64,000 bases of DNA from positions 1-64,000 of the forward strand of contig NZ_FOXI01000010.1 in NCBI RefSeq assembly GCF_900115675.1. Reading direction: 5' to 3'. Every line of letters begins with the position of its first letter. Positions within the stretch are counted from its first letter, which is position 1. This stretch comes from Halolamina pelagica (GTDB lineage: Archaea > Halobacteriota > Halobacteria > Halobacteriales > Haloferacaceae). The position numbers and the translations under genes were made by a program. Shown here piece after piece: positions 23,942-32,677 of the stretch. A model generated the notes under the pieces. It did not search any database. It was not told the origin of the DNA and worked only from the letters and a program-made list of their open reading frames with translations.

Positions 23942-25171
23942 TCAGTCGTCCGACTGCACCACAGACGATCGACTGCCCGACCCGAAGAAGTCGGACCCCC
24001 AGTTGGGATCCCGGATTCGGAGCACTCCGACTGTGAGTAGCGGGAGCGCGAAGAGGGCGATGAAGAAGTACGCCATCAGCGTGTACCCCTGAGCGACGAG
24101 AGCGATGATGCCGACTCGTGAGAGCAGTAGCGCACCGACGAGGATCCCGACCGCGAGACCACCACTCTGGACCTTCGAAAGGCCCTCGAGCCCTTCGAGC
24201 GGGCCAATTGCGACGTCCTCGATGTTCTCGTCGACGCGGTCGAGTAGGGCGTGAATGAGACCCACGCTGGTCTCGACGAGCGTCCACCCCATCACTACGC
24301 CGTAGAAGCCGATGAGCAGCGTCCCGCCGGCGCTCTCCAACACCTGAAGCCAGGGAACTTCGGCGCCCATTACCTGTTCGGAAGGGTAGAACCCCATGAA
24401 CGTGACGTACGTGAGCGCGAACGGGAGGGTCATCATCGTACCGGCGAGGACTCCTGAGATGACTGACTCACGGCGGGTTTCCTGGTGATCCAACGCGAAG
24501 AACACTGCCGGGAACACCACGAGATTGTATCCCACGTAGAGGATTCCCGATTGCAGTACGGACAGAGTGCCGGCGTCGGCGACGTACGACGTATCTCCCG
24601 TCGCGAAGACCGAAGTCACGTCGCCCCAGACTTGGGAAAGCACGACTACTGCGAACAGGACGTACGCGAGGTACAGGAAGATCGTTCCCCCGGTTTTGAA
24701 CTCTTCGAGAAGCGTGTCGCCCGCGTAACTGAGTGCGCCCACGATAGCGATCACGATGCCCACCCCAGCGAGATAGGGGATCCCGATCGTCTGTTCCATG
24801 ATGTTTCCGGCCGCGGAGGCCATGATGGCGATGACGAGCACTGCCATCACGAGGAACAAGAGATCGAACACCGGCCACAGGCCGCCGATTATCTGCCTGA
24901 TGAACTGTTTGTAGTCGTAGACCTGGAACGTGCGAGCCAACTCGAACGTCACTACGGCCATCACGGTAAACCCGAGCCAGATACCCACCACGGCGAGCCA
25001 CCCAGCGGATCCGTACTTTGCTCCGTAGGCGACGATCTCTCGCCCGGTTGCGTACCCACCGCCGATGAGTACTGATTGAAGAATGATCGCGGGAAGTACG
25101 ATCTTCCCGAAGGGCCCGTACGTCAATCGTTCGAACAGGCTCGAATCCGAACCCATGTCATTTGCTGACAT
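23942..25171 (-). CDS. YkvI-like membrane transporter
   Basis: A 409-residue protein from ATG 25171 with about ten hydrophobic segments. It begins FGKIVLPAIILQSVLIGGGYATGREIVAYG; the GGGYATGRE stretch resembles the unwound helix 1 of APC/LeuT-fold carriers of the YkvI group. It lies 86 bases upstream of dgcN on the same strand and has its own promoter (GATATAAGATGG about 30 bases before the ATG). By position it is a candidate importer for D-glutamate or a related amino acid; transport itself is inferred. Confidence 0.78.
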   Translation of the reverse strand: MSANDMGSDSSLFERLTYGPFGKIVLPAIILQSVLIGGGYATGREIVAYGAKYGSAGWLAVVGIWLGFTVMAVVTFELARTFQVYDYKQFIRQIIGGLWPVFDLLFLVMAVLVIAIMASAAGNIMEQTIGIPYLAGVGIVIAIVGALSYAGDTLLEEFKTGGTIFLYLAYVLFAVVVLSQVWGDVTSVFATGDTSYVADAGTLSVLQSGILYVGYNLVVFPAVFFALDHQETRRESVISGVLAGTMMTLPFALTYVTFMGFYPSEQVMGAEVPWLQVLESAGGTLLIGFYGVVMGWTLVETSVGLIHALLDRVDENIEDVAIGPLEGLEGLSKVQSGGLAVGILVGALLLSRVGIIALVAQGYTLMAYFFIALFALPLLTVGVLRIRDPNWGSDFFGSGSRSSVVQSDD

Positions 25172-25305
25172 ACTATGGCGTGGGATTTGAACGTACCATC
25201 TTATATCACCCACCTCCCATGGAAGGGCCCCTCCCCGAGATCGTGCTGTAGTGGCCCCATACGAACTGAATCGTTGGCGAACCTCTCAACCGAGCATCGA
25301 GGGGG

Positions 25306-26025
25306 TCACGATTCGGGGCCGAGGAGTTTCGACTCGGCTTTCCGGAGGTGCTCAAGTATAGTCGCCTTGCTGACGTCGAGTTCGGCAGCGATGTCCGTAG
25401 CGGATACGTCCCGGGGCCAGGAGTAGTACCCGCGCTCACGGGCGAACTCGAACACCTCCCGTTGGCGCTCGGAGAGTCGATCGCCCGCTTGCGGCCCAGT
25501 CGGTTCCGTCCCGGGCGATTTCATTCCCCGGACAGTGATTTCAGCGTTCATCTCCTCACGGATCTCATCGAGCCGTGACTGGACGTTCGTTCGAGCCGTC
25601 GTGATAATGACCGTCCAATACTCGTAGCCGTTCCTGATCCGGATTTCCTCCTCGGGAATGAACCCGCGCGAAAGAATGGCGTCGTGAATGCTGTTGGACG
25701 GCTCGTACCGGACCAGTAACTCCTCGGTGACGTTCCCTGCTGCCTCGGTTCCGAGGCGGGGGTTGAAGTAGTTCGTGACTCGCTCAACCCGATGCGTCAG
25801 GTCGGAGGCGTCGATAGCCGAAACGAGATCGGCGATATCGGCACGACGATCGGCGTAGGCAGTCACCCGTGCGTTGATGAGCCCATCGTACTCGTGAACG
25901 CTATGGGCGACCATCCCGGCGTCGGCTTCGGCCGTCGTTTCCAACGTCCAACAGTCCGGGTGCCAGATTTCCAGCGTCAACTGTGTCGGCTCCCGCTCGT
26001 GCCCCTCCTTGCTAACGGTACCCAT
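25306..26025 (-). CDS. HTH_10 (bacterio-opsin-activator type) regulator
   Basis: A 239-residue protein from ATG 26025, 26 bases after a GTTATACGG box. An N-terminal Bat-like sensory domain (LTLEIWHPDCWTLETTAEAD) is followed by a C-terminal HTH_10: LSERQREVFEFARERGYYSW then SATDIAAELDVSKATILEHLRKAESKLL. It stands just upstream of the transporter-dgcN-dgcA genes on the same strand and is the obvious candidate to control them. The ligand is unknown. Confidence 0.85.
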   Translation of the reverse strand: MGTVSKEGHEREPTQLTLEIWHPDCWTLETTAEADAGMVAHSVHEYDGLINARVTAYADRRADIADLVSAIDASDLTHRVERVTNYFNPRLGTEAAGNVTEELLVRYEPSNSIHDAILSRGFIPEEEIRIRNGYEYWTVIITTARTNVQSRLDEIREEMNAEITVRGMKSPGTEPTGPQAGDRLSERQREVFEFARERGYYSWPRDVSATDIAAELDVSKATILEHLRKAESKLLGPES

Positions 26026-26168
26026 GACTAGACGGCTTTCGGCGAACCGTATAACTCCGATGGTCAAAGCGATAGGCCTCTCGCAAGAGGTTGCCACGGG
26101 GGGATAGTCCGCGACCCGGGAACCGGTACGGTGTTCCACCGATAAAGCCCGAGTTCGCGAGCCCTTCC

Positions 26169-27776
26169 CTACCCTTGCCCGACCATCGAGTCCTCGTCCG
26201 CCCACTCCTCCTCGCGGAGCTCGTACTTCTGGACTTTCCCGGTCGCCGTCGTCGGGAGGCTCTCGACGAACTCGACGCGCCGAATCGCTTTGTACGTGGC
26301 GAGGTTCTCGCGAGTGAACGCGACGAGGTCGTCCTCGGTGACGCCCGGGTTGTCGGTGTCACCGGATTCGGGGACGACGAACGCCTTCGGCGTCTCACCC
26401 CACTCGTCGTGTGGCGACGGGATGACGGCGACGTCGCTCACTGCCGGGTGGTCGAAGAGCGTGTCCTCGAGTTCGATACTGGAGATGTTTTCGCCCCCGG
26501 AGATGATGATGTCCTTCTTCCGGTCCTGGATGGAGAGGAAGCCGTTCTCGTCGACGACCGCGAAATCCCCCATGTGGTAGTAGCCCTCGAGTCGTTCGTT
26601 AAACGCTTCCTCCGTGGCGTCGGGCTTGTTCCAGTACCCCTCCATCACCTGGTTCCCGCTGACGACGATCTCGCCGATCGTCTCGTCGTCCCAGGGGACG
26701 TCCTCGCCGTCCTCGTCGACGACGCGGACGTCGGTGCCGAGGAAGCCGATCCCCTGCCGTTTCTTCAGCGCGTAGCGGTTCTCGTCGTCGAGTAACCGGC
26801 CGGCTTCCGACGTGGTGATGAGGGGGCCGGTCTCGGTGGCGCCGTAGACGTGCACGAGGTCCCAGCCGAACTCGTCCTCGACGGTGCGGATCGTGGCTTC
26901 GGGTGGGGCGCTGCCGGCGGTTGCGGCGCGAACGTCCGCATCTCCGGTGGTTTCGACGTCGTTGTTCGCGTCGTAGTCCTGAAGCATGTTCAGGACCGTC
27001 GGCGCCGCACAGAGGTAGGAGACGTCCTCGGTCCGGATGGTCTCGAAGATGTCGGCGGCGTCGACGCCGCGTGTGCAGACGTGAACCGCGCCGGCGCCGG
27101 TGATGGAGAAGATGTGCCCCCAGCCGTTGACGTGGAACATGGGGAGCGTCCAGAGGTAGGTGTCGGTGTCCCGGATGTTCTGGTGGTAGGAGACGAGATA
27201 GGAGTGCAGCGTCTCGTTCCGGTGCGTGCGGCAGACGCCCTTCGGATCGCCAGTCGTCCCCGACGTGTAGTTGATGGTGATCACGTCGCTCTCGTCCATC
27301 GCCGGCCGGTCGTACGACGGCGACGTGTCCGCGAGCCGGGCGTCGACGTCGTCCCAGTCACCCTCGACGGCGTCCGCGTCGTTCGTGAGGAACGTCTCCA
27401 CGGGAACCTCCTCGCGGATCGCTTCGACCTTCTCGGCGTACGCGTAGTCCGCATAGATCGCGGTGACGCCGGCATCGTTCAGGATGTACTCGAAGTCCGC
27501 GGGCGTGAGGCGGTAGTTGAGGGGGGTGTGGATGGCGCCGAGCTGTATCGCGCCGTAGGCTGCTTCGAGGTGGTAGTGGGTGTTCGGGTCGAGGACCGCG
27601 ACGCGGTCGCCCTTCTCGACGCCGCGCTGCTGGAGGAGTGCGGAGAAGCGGTCGACCCGGTCGCCGAACTCGTCGTACGTGTAGCGCTCACCCGTGGCGG
27701 CGACGACGCCGGTTTCGTCGCCGTAGTACTTGCGTGCGCGGTCGAGGAAGTCAGTGACGAGGAGTGGTCGCTCCAT
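26169..27776 (-). CDS. Acyl-CoA synthetase (AMP-binding)
   Basis: A 535-residue ANL-superfamily ligase. The P-loop-like motif is INYTSGTTGDPKGVCRTH, the A5 region VYGATETGPL, and the hinge/A8 region YHMGDFAVVDENGFLSIQDRKKDIIISGG. The C-terminal Lys is in TTATGKVQKYELRE. It activates a fatty or other carboxylic acid with ATP and CoA. Chain-length preference cannot be read from sequence; this subgroup covers medium/long-chain acids. It stands alone, with no beta-oxidation genes adjacent. Confidence 0.88.
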   Translation of the reverse strand: MERPLLVTDFLDRARKYYGDETGVVAATGERYTYDEFGDRVDRFSALLQQRGVEKGDRVAVLDPNTHYHLEAAYGAIQLGAIHTPLNYRLTPADFEYILNDAGVTAIYADYAYAEKVEAIREEVPVETFLTNDADAVEGDWDDVDARLADTSPSYDRPAMDESDVITINYTSGTTGDPKGVCRTHRNETLHSYLVSYHQNIRDTDTYLWTLPMFHVNGWGHIFSITGAGAVHVCTRGVDAADIFETIRTEDVSYLCAAPTVLNMLQDYDANNDVETTGDADVRAATAGSAPPEATIRTVEDEFGWDLVHVYGATETGPLITTSEAGRLLDDENRYALKKRQGIGFLGTDVRVVDEDGEDVPWDDETIGEIVVSGNQVMEGYWNKPDATEEAFNERLEGYYHMGDFAVVDENGFLSIQDRKKDIIISGGENISSIELEDTLFDHPAVSDVAVIPSPHDEWGETPKAFVVPESGDTDNPGVTEDDLVAFTRENLATYKAIRRVEFVESLPTTATGKVQKYELREEEWADEDSMVGQG

Positions 27777-27972
27777 CTCTAGCGTGGTAAACCGACGTTC
27801 GTGTCATAGCCTTTCGGATCGGGACAAATTTCGTACTGGAACCGTCACGAGCCGCGGAAGTTGTGTCCGGCTGTCCCGATGCCTCGGTGACAGGCTTGGA
27901 GACGCCGGGAGCGCTCGGCGTCGAACCCGAATTTCGCGCGTATTTATTTACCGGATCAGTCCCTTCTGACAC

Positions 27973-27987
27973 ATAGGAAGGTCCTAT
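27973..27987 (+). promoter_or_regulatory. Hairpin or operator touching a start codon
   Basis: ATAGGA-AGG-TCCTAT is a perfect 6-base inverted repeat ending one base before the ATG at 27989. The TATA-like TATTTATTTA lies at 27941-27950, so this gene should have a leader of about 20 bases containing the hairpin, with the GGAAGG purine run inside it. Confidence 0.45.
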
Positions 27988-27988
27988 C

Positions 27989-28732
27989 ATGTCTGACAGC
28001 CCCAGCATCCTGGTCCCGTTGCGTGTCCTCGAGGGAGAATCCATTCCGGAGGGTGTTCCGGATCTGCTTACGAACGCACACGTCGTCCTGCTCGGGTACC
28101 ATGTCGTACCCGACCAAACCGCGACCGATCAGGCGCGGAACCAGTTCGAAGACCAGGCCATCCGCCGGCTCGACGATTATACGGCGATGCTCGAACACGC
28201 GGGGGCAACTGTCGAATCCCAGCTCGTGTTCACCCACGATGGGCAGACCACGATCGACCGGATGACGGACGAGCACGACTGCCTCGCGGTACTGATCCCA
28301 AACGCGACGAGGCCGCTGAAGAACGTACTAGTACCGGTCCGCGGGATCGTGGGTATCGACCGGTTCGTCCGCTTGATCTCGGGACTGTTCGGAACGATGG
28401 ATGTCAACATAACACTGTACCACGTCGCCGAAGAGGACGAAACTGACGCCGACGTGGAGACGCTGCTCAACGGGGTCGCGAGCCGGCTCTCCGACGAAGG
28501 AATCCCCTCGGACCTGATCGATACCGAAATATCGCGTGAGGGCTCCCCCCGATCGAGGATCGTCGATACTTCCGGCGACTACGACGCCATCGTCATGGGC
28601 GAATCCGATCCGTCAGTGACGACCTTCTTGTTCGGGATGACTGCGGACCAAGTCGGCAAACAGTTCCTCGGTCCGGTGTTCGTAATCCAACACGGGGAAG
28701 CGAACGGTGCCGAGGAGGCTGACCACGAGTGA
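27989..28732 (+). CDS. Divergent tandem UspA-like protein
   Basis: A 247-residue protein with two UspA-like halves: SPSILVPLRVLEGESIPEG, and LKNVLVPVRGIVGIDRFVRL then IVMGESDPSVTTFLFGMTADQVGKQFLGPVFVI. The G-2x-G-9x-G ATP loop of the family is not conserved in either half, so it belongs to the non-nucleotide-binding class. Haloarchaeal proteins like this sometimes accompany amino-acid permeases; none is adjacent here. Confidence 0.78.
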   Translation: MSDSPSILVPLRVLEGESIPEGVPDLLTNAHVVLLGYHVVPDQTATDQARNQFEDQAIRRLDDYTAMLEHAGATVESQLVFTHDGQTTIDRMTDEHDCLAVLIPNATRPLKNVLVPVRGIVGIDRFVRLISGLFGTMDVNITLYHVAEEDETDADVETLLNGVASRLSDEGIPSDLIDTEISREGSPRSRIVDTSGDYDAIVMGESDPSVTTFLFGMTADQVGKQFLGPVFVIQHGEANGAEEADHE

Positions 28733-28916
28733 GTTCCCGCGGACCGCTCATGAGGGAGGGGACCGAACCCCGGAGAGCTACCTGATTCCCCGGACGGCTG
28801 TCCGACTCGCCACCCGTTCTCGGTCAGCCCGCGCCCGGAACGGCTGGGACGTAGAACGGTGATCTACGCCCCTGAGGGGGAAGCGTCTTGATCCCGTGGG
28901 TCAGTAACCCGTCGTA

Positions 28917-29258
28917 GTGTATCTCGTTACGTTTCGCCTCGATCCGGGGGAGTACGACGCAGCGTTCCACGAGCTGAATGACGCGGTACAAGCGGCTGCC
29001 GAGGAGACGGAGGGGTATCTGGGGAAGCGGACGTGGCACGCCCCCGAGAACGAGGAAGTCCTCGTCGTATACTACTGGGAGTCGCTCGACGCGCTCGAGG
29101 CGTTCGGCGCCGATCCGGAGCACGAGGAGGCGAAACAGCGGTGGACGGAGTGGTACGACGCGTATGAAGTCACCGTTACCGAGATCGTCGAGTCATACGG
29201 AAGTGGGTTCGGTGCCGACGCAGGCCCACCCGCATCGGACGGCCATGGTCCCGTTTGA
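28917..29258 (+). CDS. Antibiotic-biosynthesis-monooxygenase-like (ABM) domain protein
   Basis: A 113-residue protein starting at GTG 28917. The ferredoxin-like fold pattern is YLVTFRLDPGEYDAAFHELND, YLGKRTWHAPENEEVLVVYYWESLDALEAFG, then HEEAKQRWTEWYDAYEVTVTEIV, typical of the dimeric ABM superfamily (monooxygenases, heme-degrading enzymes and non-enzymatic relatives). The last 20 residues are a flexible Gly/Pro tail. It is monocistronic and no cofactor residue can be named. Confidence 0.72.
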   Translation: MYLVTFRLDPGEYDAAFHELNDAVQAAAEETEGYLGKRTWHAPENEEVLVVYYWESLDALEAFGADPEHEEAKQRWTEWYDAYEVTVTEIVESYGSGFGADAGPPASDGHGPV

Positions 29259-29314
29259 GCCGCGTACACGGCGAACAGCCGGTCAGCACACGCAGTAGTT
29301 TCGGACGTTCGACA

Positions 29315-29527
29315 CTACCCGGCTTCCTCCAGAACACCGAGATACAGTATGTAGGCGACGAACACCGCGATATACGCGACCGCGAGGGCCTCGGTGATCG
29401 GTGTCCGGTCAAGCACGACGATCATCCCGATGACGAAGGGGCCGGCCAGGAGGAGCGAATCGAAGACCCGGTCGTCCGCGCCGGCTTCAATCACGTACGA
29501 GACAACGGGGAACTCGCGCAGCCTCAT
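29315..29527 (-). CDS. Small two-helix membrane protein associated with trkH
   Basis: A 70-residue protein, MRLREFPVVSYVIEAGADDR, followed by two membrane helices (LLLAGPFVIGMIVVL and ALAVAYIAVFVAYILYLGVL). Its ATG overlaps the trkH stop by 4 bases. Haloarchaeal trkH genes are often followed by such a small protein, which may be a potassium-channel accessory. It is intact although the trkH beside it is broken. Confidence 0.7.
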   Translation of the reverse strand: MRLREFPVVSYVIEAGADDRVFDSLLLAGPFVIGMIVVLDRTPITEALAVAYIAVFVAYILYLGVLEEAG

Positions 29528-30239
29528 CGGTAGAGTCCTCCTCGCTTGAAGATCGTTCGGAGCATCACGAGCACCGGAATGATCTCGAGGCGCCCGATCC
29601 ACATGTGGAAGAGGAACGCGATCTTCCCGACCGTGGGCAGCGAGTCGGGGCCCGTGATCCGCGACGAAAGCCCCACGTTCCCCTGTGCACTCGCGACCTC
29701 GAACAGGACGTTGGCCAGCGAGTACTCCCCAGCCGGGAGTGCGAGCAGCAACACGAAGGTGCCGACGACCAGGAACGTGGTCCAGAGGACGACGATGATC
29801 GCCGTCGTCAGAACGATCACTCCCACGCCGCCGACCCACTCACTGAACGTCCGCCACCACTGGAGCGTTCGGGGCAGCACCTCCTCGTTGTCGGTCATCG
29901 TGAGCCCCGTGCCGGTGAAGCCGCTCACACTCTCGAAGAGGGCGTTCAGCGGCTCGGTGAACGCCGCGAGCGTCGCCGTCTGCGCCGGCTCGCGAACCCC
30001 GGTACTCCGAGTTGGACGCTCCACGCGATCAGGAGGAACGGGAGCGAGCCGAAGACGCCCACAGAAAACCAGCCGGATGCGGCGACGACCATCCCGTGGA
30101 GCCGACTCGGGGATTCTGCACCCCGGAACTGTCGATAGTGTAGCCACCCGAGCCCCAGCGGGACGAGCGCCGAGGCGAGCAGCGCCGGGACCGCGAAGTA
30201 CTCCCCCCAGACGATCGGCACGACCAGCGAGATCCGCAC
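29524..30239 (-). pseudogene. trkH: Decayed trkH potassium-uptake gene
   Basis: The N-terminal part is read in one frame (ISLVVPIVWGEYFAVPALL to WSVQLGVPGFA, 30239 to about 29995) and the rest in another (REPAQTATLAAFTEPLNALF onward), so there is a frameshift near 29985-30005. After WVGGVGVIVLTTAI the sequence jumps directly to IVVLWTTFLVVGTFVLLL near 29790-29815. The central half of TrkH, with pore loops 2 and 3, is missing. Pore loop 1 (GFTGTGL) and loop 4 (SAQGNVGLSS) remain. Total coding length is about 238 codons against roughly 480-550 for the family. Confidence 0.85.
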
Positions 30240-30409
30240 ACCCTTCGAAGGCCCGTTGCAACATCGTTCGCCCGGGATTTATGGTGGATCGACGGATCCG
30301 GGCCACTCAGGCTCGGTACGCGTACTTGGTCACGACGAGCGTGTGGAATCGCCACTCGCCGGGAATTGGCTTACACTTTTAGCACTGCTCGCCCACGACT
30401 ACCGTCTAT

Positions 30410-32095
30410 ATGGATTCAGACACGGAAGCGATCCCCGCGGACATCGACATCGCCCGGAACGCCGAGCGGAGAGCGATCGAGTCCGTCGGGGCGGACCTGG
30501 GACTCGCCGCCGCCGACCTCGAACGCCGCGGCAACGAGGTCGCGAAACTGACGTGGGACGCGATCCACCGAGAGATGGACCAGCCGGCGGACGGGAACCT
30601 CGTTCTCGTGACGGCGATGACGCCGACAAGACGCGGTGCGGGCAAGACCGTCACGACGGTCGGCCTCGGCCAGGCGTTCGGCCGACTCGACGAGCGCAGC
30701 GTCGTCGCGATCCGTGAGCCCTCTCTCGGTCCCGTCTTCGGGATCAAGGGCGGCGCCGCGGGCGGCGGGTACAGTCAGGTCCTCCCGATGGAGGAGATCA
30801 ACCTCCACTTCACGGGCGACATCCACGCCGTGACCTCGGCGCACAACCTCGTCTCGGCGATGGTCGACGCCCATCGACACCACGGCAACGAACTCGGCAT
30901 CGACCCCGACCGCGTCGTCTGGCCGCGGGTGCTGGACATGAACGACCGCGCACTCCGGGAGACGGTCGCCGGGCTCGGCGGCACCGCGAGCGGACCGCCC
31001 CGGGAGGACGGGTTCTCCATCACCGCCGCCTCGGAACTGATGGCGGTGCTCTGTCTCGCGACCGACGTGAGCGACCTCCGCGAGCGAGTGAGCCGGATCA
31101 TCGTCGCCTACGACACCGACGGCGACCCCGTCACCGTCGCCGACCTTGACGTCGCCGGCTCGGTCGCGTCGCTGCTGAAGGACGCCCTGCGGCCGAACCT
31201 CGTCCAGACGATCGAGGGGACGCCGGCGTTCGTCCACGGCGGGCCGTTCGCCAACATCGCGACCGGGACGAACTCCATCCTGGCCGACAAGCTCGGGCTC
31301 CGGCTCGGCGACTACGTCGTCACCGAAGCGGGGTTCGGGGCCGACCTCGGCGCCGAGAAGTTCGTCGACGTGGTCTCCAGGGAGGGCGTCGAGCCCGACG
31401 CGACCGTCATCGTGGCGACTGTCGACGCCCTGCAGAAACACGGCGGGATCGAGGATGACGAATCGGACCCGATGGCCGCGCTCCGGGCCGGGTTCGCGAA
31501 CCTCGACCACCACGTCGAGGTCCTCCAGTCGATGGGGCTGCCGGTCGTCGTCGCCGTCAACCGCTTCCCCGACGACTCCGACGCGGAGATCCGCGAGGTC
31601 CTCGACCACTGCGAGGAACAGAACGTCCCCGCGGCCGTCTCGACGGTCCACGCCGACGGCGGGGCGGGGGGAACCGACGTGGCCCGGTTGGTGAAAGGGG
31701 AAGTCGAGTCGGGCGACGGCGAGCTCCAGCGCGTGTACGACCTCGACGCGTCGCTCCCGGAGAAGATCCGGGCAGTCGCGACGCGGGTGTACGGCGCCGA
31801 CGACGTGGAGTTCACGTCGGGGGCGCGTGACGACATCGAACGCATCGAGGCACAGGGGTTGGACGACATGCCGGTTTGCATCTCGAAAACCCCCAGTTCG
31901 CTCTCGGACGATCCCGGGAAGATCGGCGTCCCGGAGGACTGGACGCTCACCGTTACGGAACTCTCACCCTCCGCGGGGGCCGGGTTCGTGGTCGTGCTGA
32001 CGGGCGACGTGCTGACCATGCCGGGGCTCCCGTCTGACCCGGCGGCTGCCCACATCGACATCGACGAGGACGGGTCGATCCACGGGCTGTTCTAA
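30410..32095 (+). CDS. fhs: Formate-tetrahydrofolate ligase
   Basis: A 561-residue enzyme. The ATP site is MTPTRRGAGKTVTTVGLGQAF (canonical TPTPAGEGKTTT modified), followed by REPSLGPVFGIKGGAAGGGY and later FADIATGTNS-like FANIATGTNSILADKLGL and TEAGFGADLGAEKFVDV, all family hallmarks. It makes 10-formyl-THF from formate and ATP in the cytoplasm for purine and one-carbon metabolism. CTTACACTTTTAG about 35 bases upstream is a plausible promoter. The downstream lut genes may be read through. Confidence 0.93.
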   Translation: MDSDTEAIPADIDIARNAERRAIESVGADLGLAAADLERRGNEVAKLTWDAIHREMDQPADGNLVLVTAMTPTRRGAGKTVTTVGLGQAFGRLDERSVVAIREPSLGPVFGIKGGAAGGGYSQVLPMEEINLHFTGDIHAVTSAHNLVSAMVDAHRHHGNELGIDPDRVVWPRVLDMNDRALRETVAGLGGTASGPPREDGFSITAASELMAVLCLATDVSDLRERVSRIIVAYDTDGDPVTVADLDVAGSVASLLKDALRPNLVQTIEGTPAFVHGGPFANIATGTNSILADKLGLRLGDYVVTEAGFGADLGAEKFVDVVSREGVEPDATVIVATVDALQKHGGIEDDESDPMAALRAGFANLDHHVEVLQSMGLPVVVAVNRFPDDSDAEIREVLDHCEEQNVPAAVSTVHADGGAGGTDVARLVKGEVESGDGELQRVYDLDASLPEKIRAVATRVYGADDVEFTSGARDDIERIEAQGLDDMPVCISKTPSSLSDDPGKIGVPEDWTLTVTELSPSAGAGFVVVLTGDVLTMPGLPSDPAAAHIDIDEDGSIHGLF

Positions 32096-32170
32096 GGGTC
32101 GAACCGTCCTCCCGGCCTGCGAGTGCGGGGAGGAAAACACCCAAGAGGCTGTTCCCGGAAGTTGGGGCAA

Positions 32171-32677
32171 ATGTCTGCCGAGCCGATCGCGACCTTCGCG
32201 TCGTCGCTCGAGGATCTCGGCGTCGACCTCGTACGGACCGCGGCCGACGAGTTCGCGTCGACGGTCGCGCCGCTCCTCGACGCGCCGGCCGTCGGCACGC
32301 CACTCCCCTTCGAGAGCGCCACACTGCCGGACAGCGTCGAGACCGATCCGACGGTCGCGGAACTCGAGGCGGCGGCGACCGGCGTCACCGCCGCCGGCTA
32401 CGGCATCGCCGACTACGGCTCCGTGGTCGTGCAGGGCGGGGCCGACGGCGCGGAGCCGGTGAGCCTCTACGCCGACGAGCACGTCGCCGTCGTCGCCGCG
32501 AGCGACGTGCTCCCGGACATGGACGCGGCGTTCGACCGACTCGCGGAGGACGTTCGAAGCGGCACCAGACAGTCGATCGTCGCCACGGGGCCGAGCGCCA
32601 CCGCGGACATGGGGTCGCTCGTGGAGGGCGCACACGGGCCGATGGACGTGACCGTCGTGCTCCTGGAGGACAGGTAG
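32171..32677 (+). CDS. lutC: LUD-domain protein (LutC-like)
   Basis: A 168-residue protein from ATG 32171. LUD features are AGYGIADYGSVVVQGG, LYADEHVAVVAASDVL, RQSIVATGPSATADM and VEGAHGPMDVTVVLLED. With LutA and LutB, LutC supports NAD-independent L-lactate oxidation via a membrane-linked electron chain. The next gene starts directly after its stop codon (TAGATG). Confidence 0.88.
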   Translation: MSAEPIATFASSLEDLGVDLVRTAADEFASTVAPLLDAPAVGTPLPFESATLPDSVETDPTVAELEAAATGVTAAGYGIADYGSVVVQGGADGAEPVSLYADEHVAVVAASDVLPDMDAAFDRLAEDVRSGTRQSIVATGPSATADMGSLVEGAHGPMDVTVVLLEDR

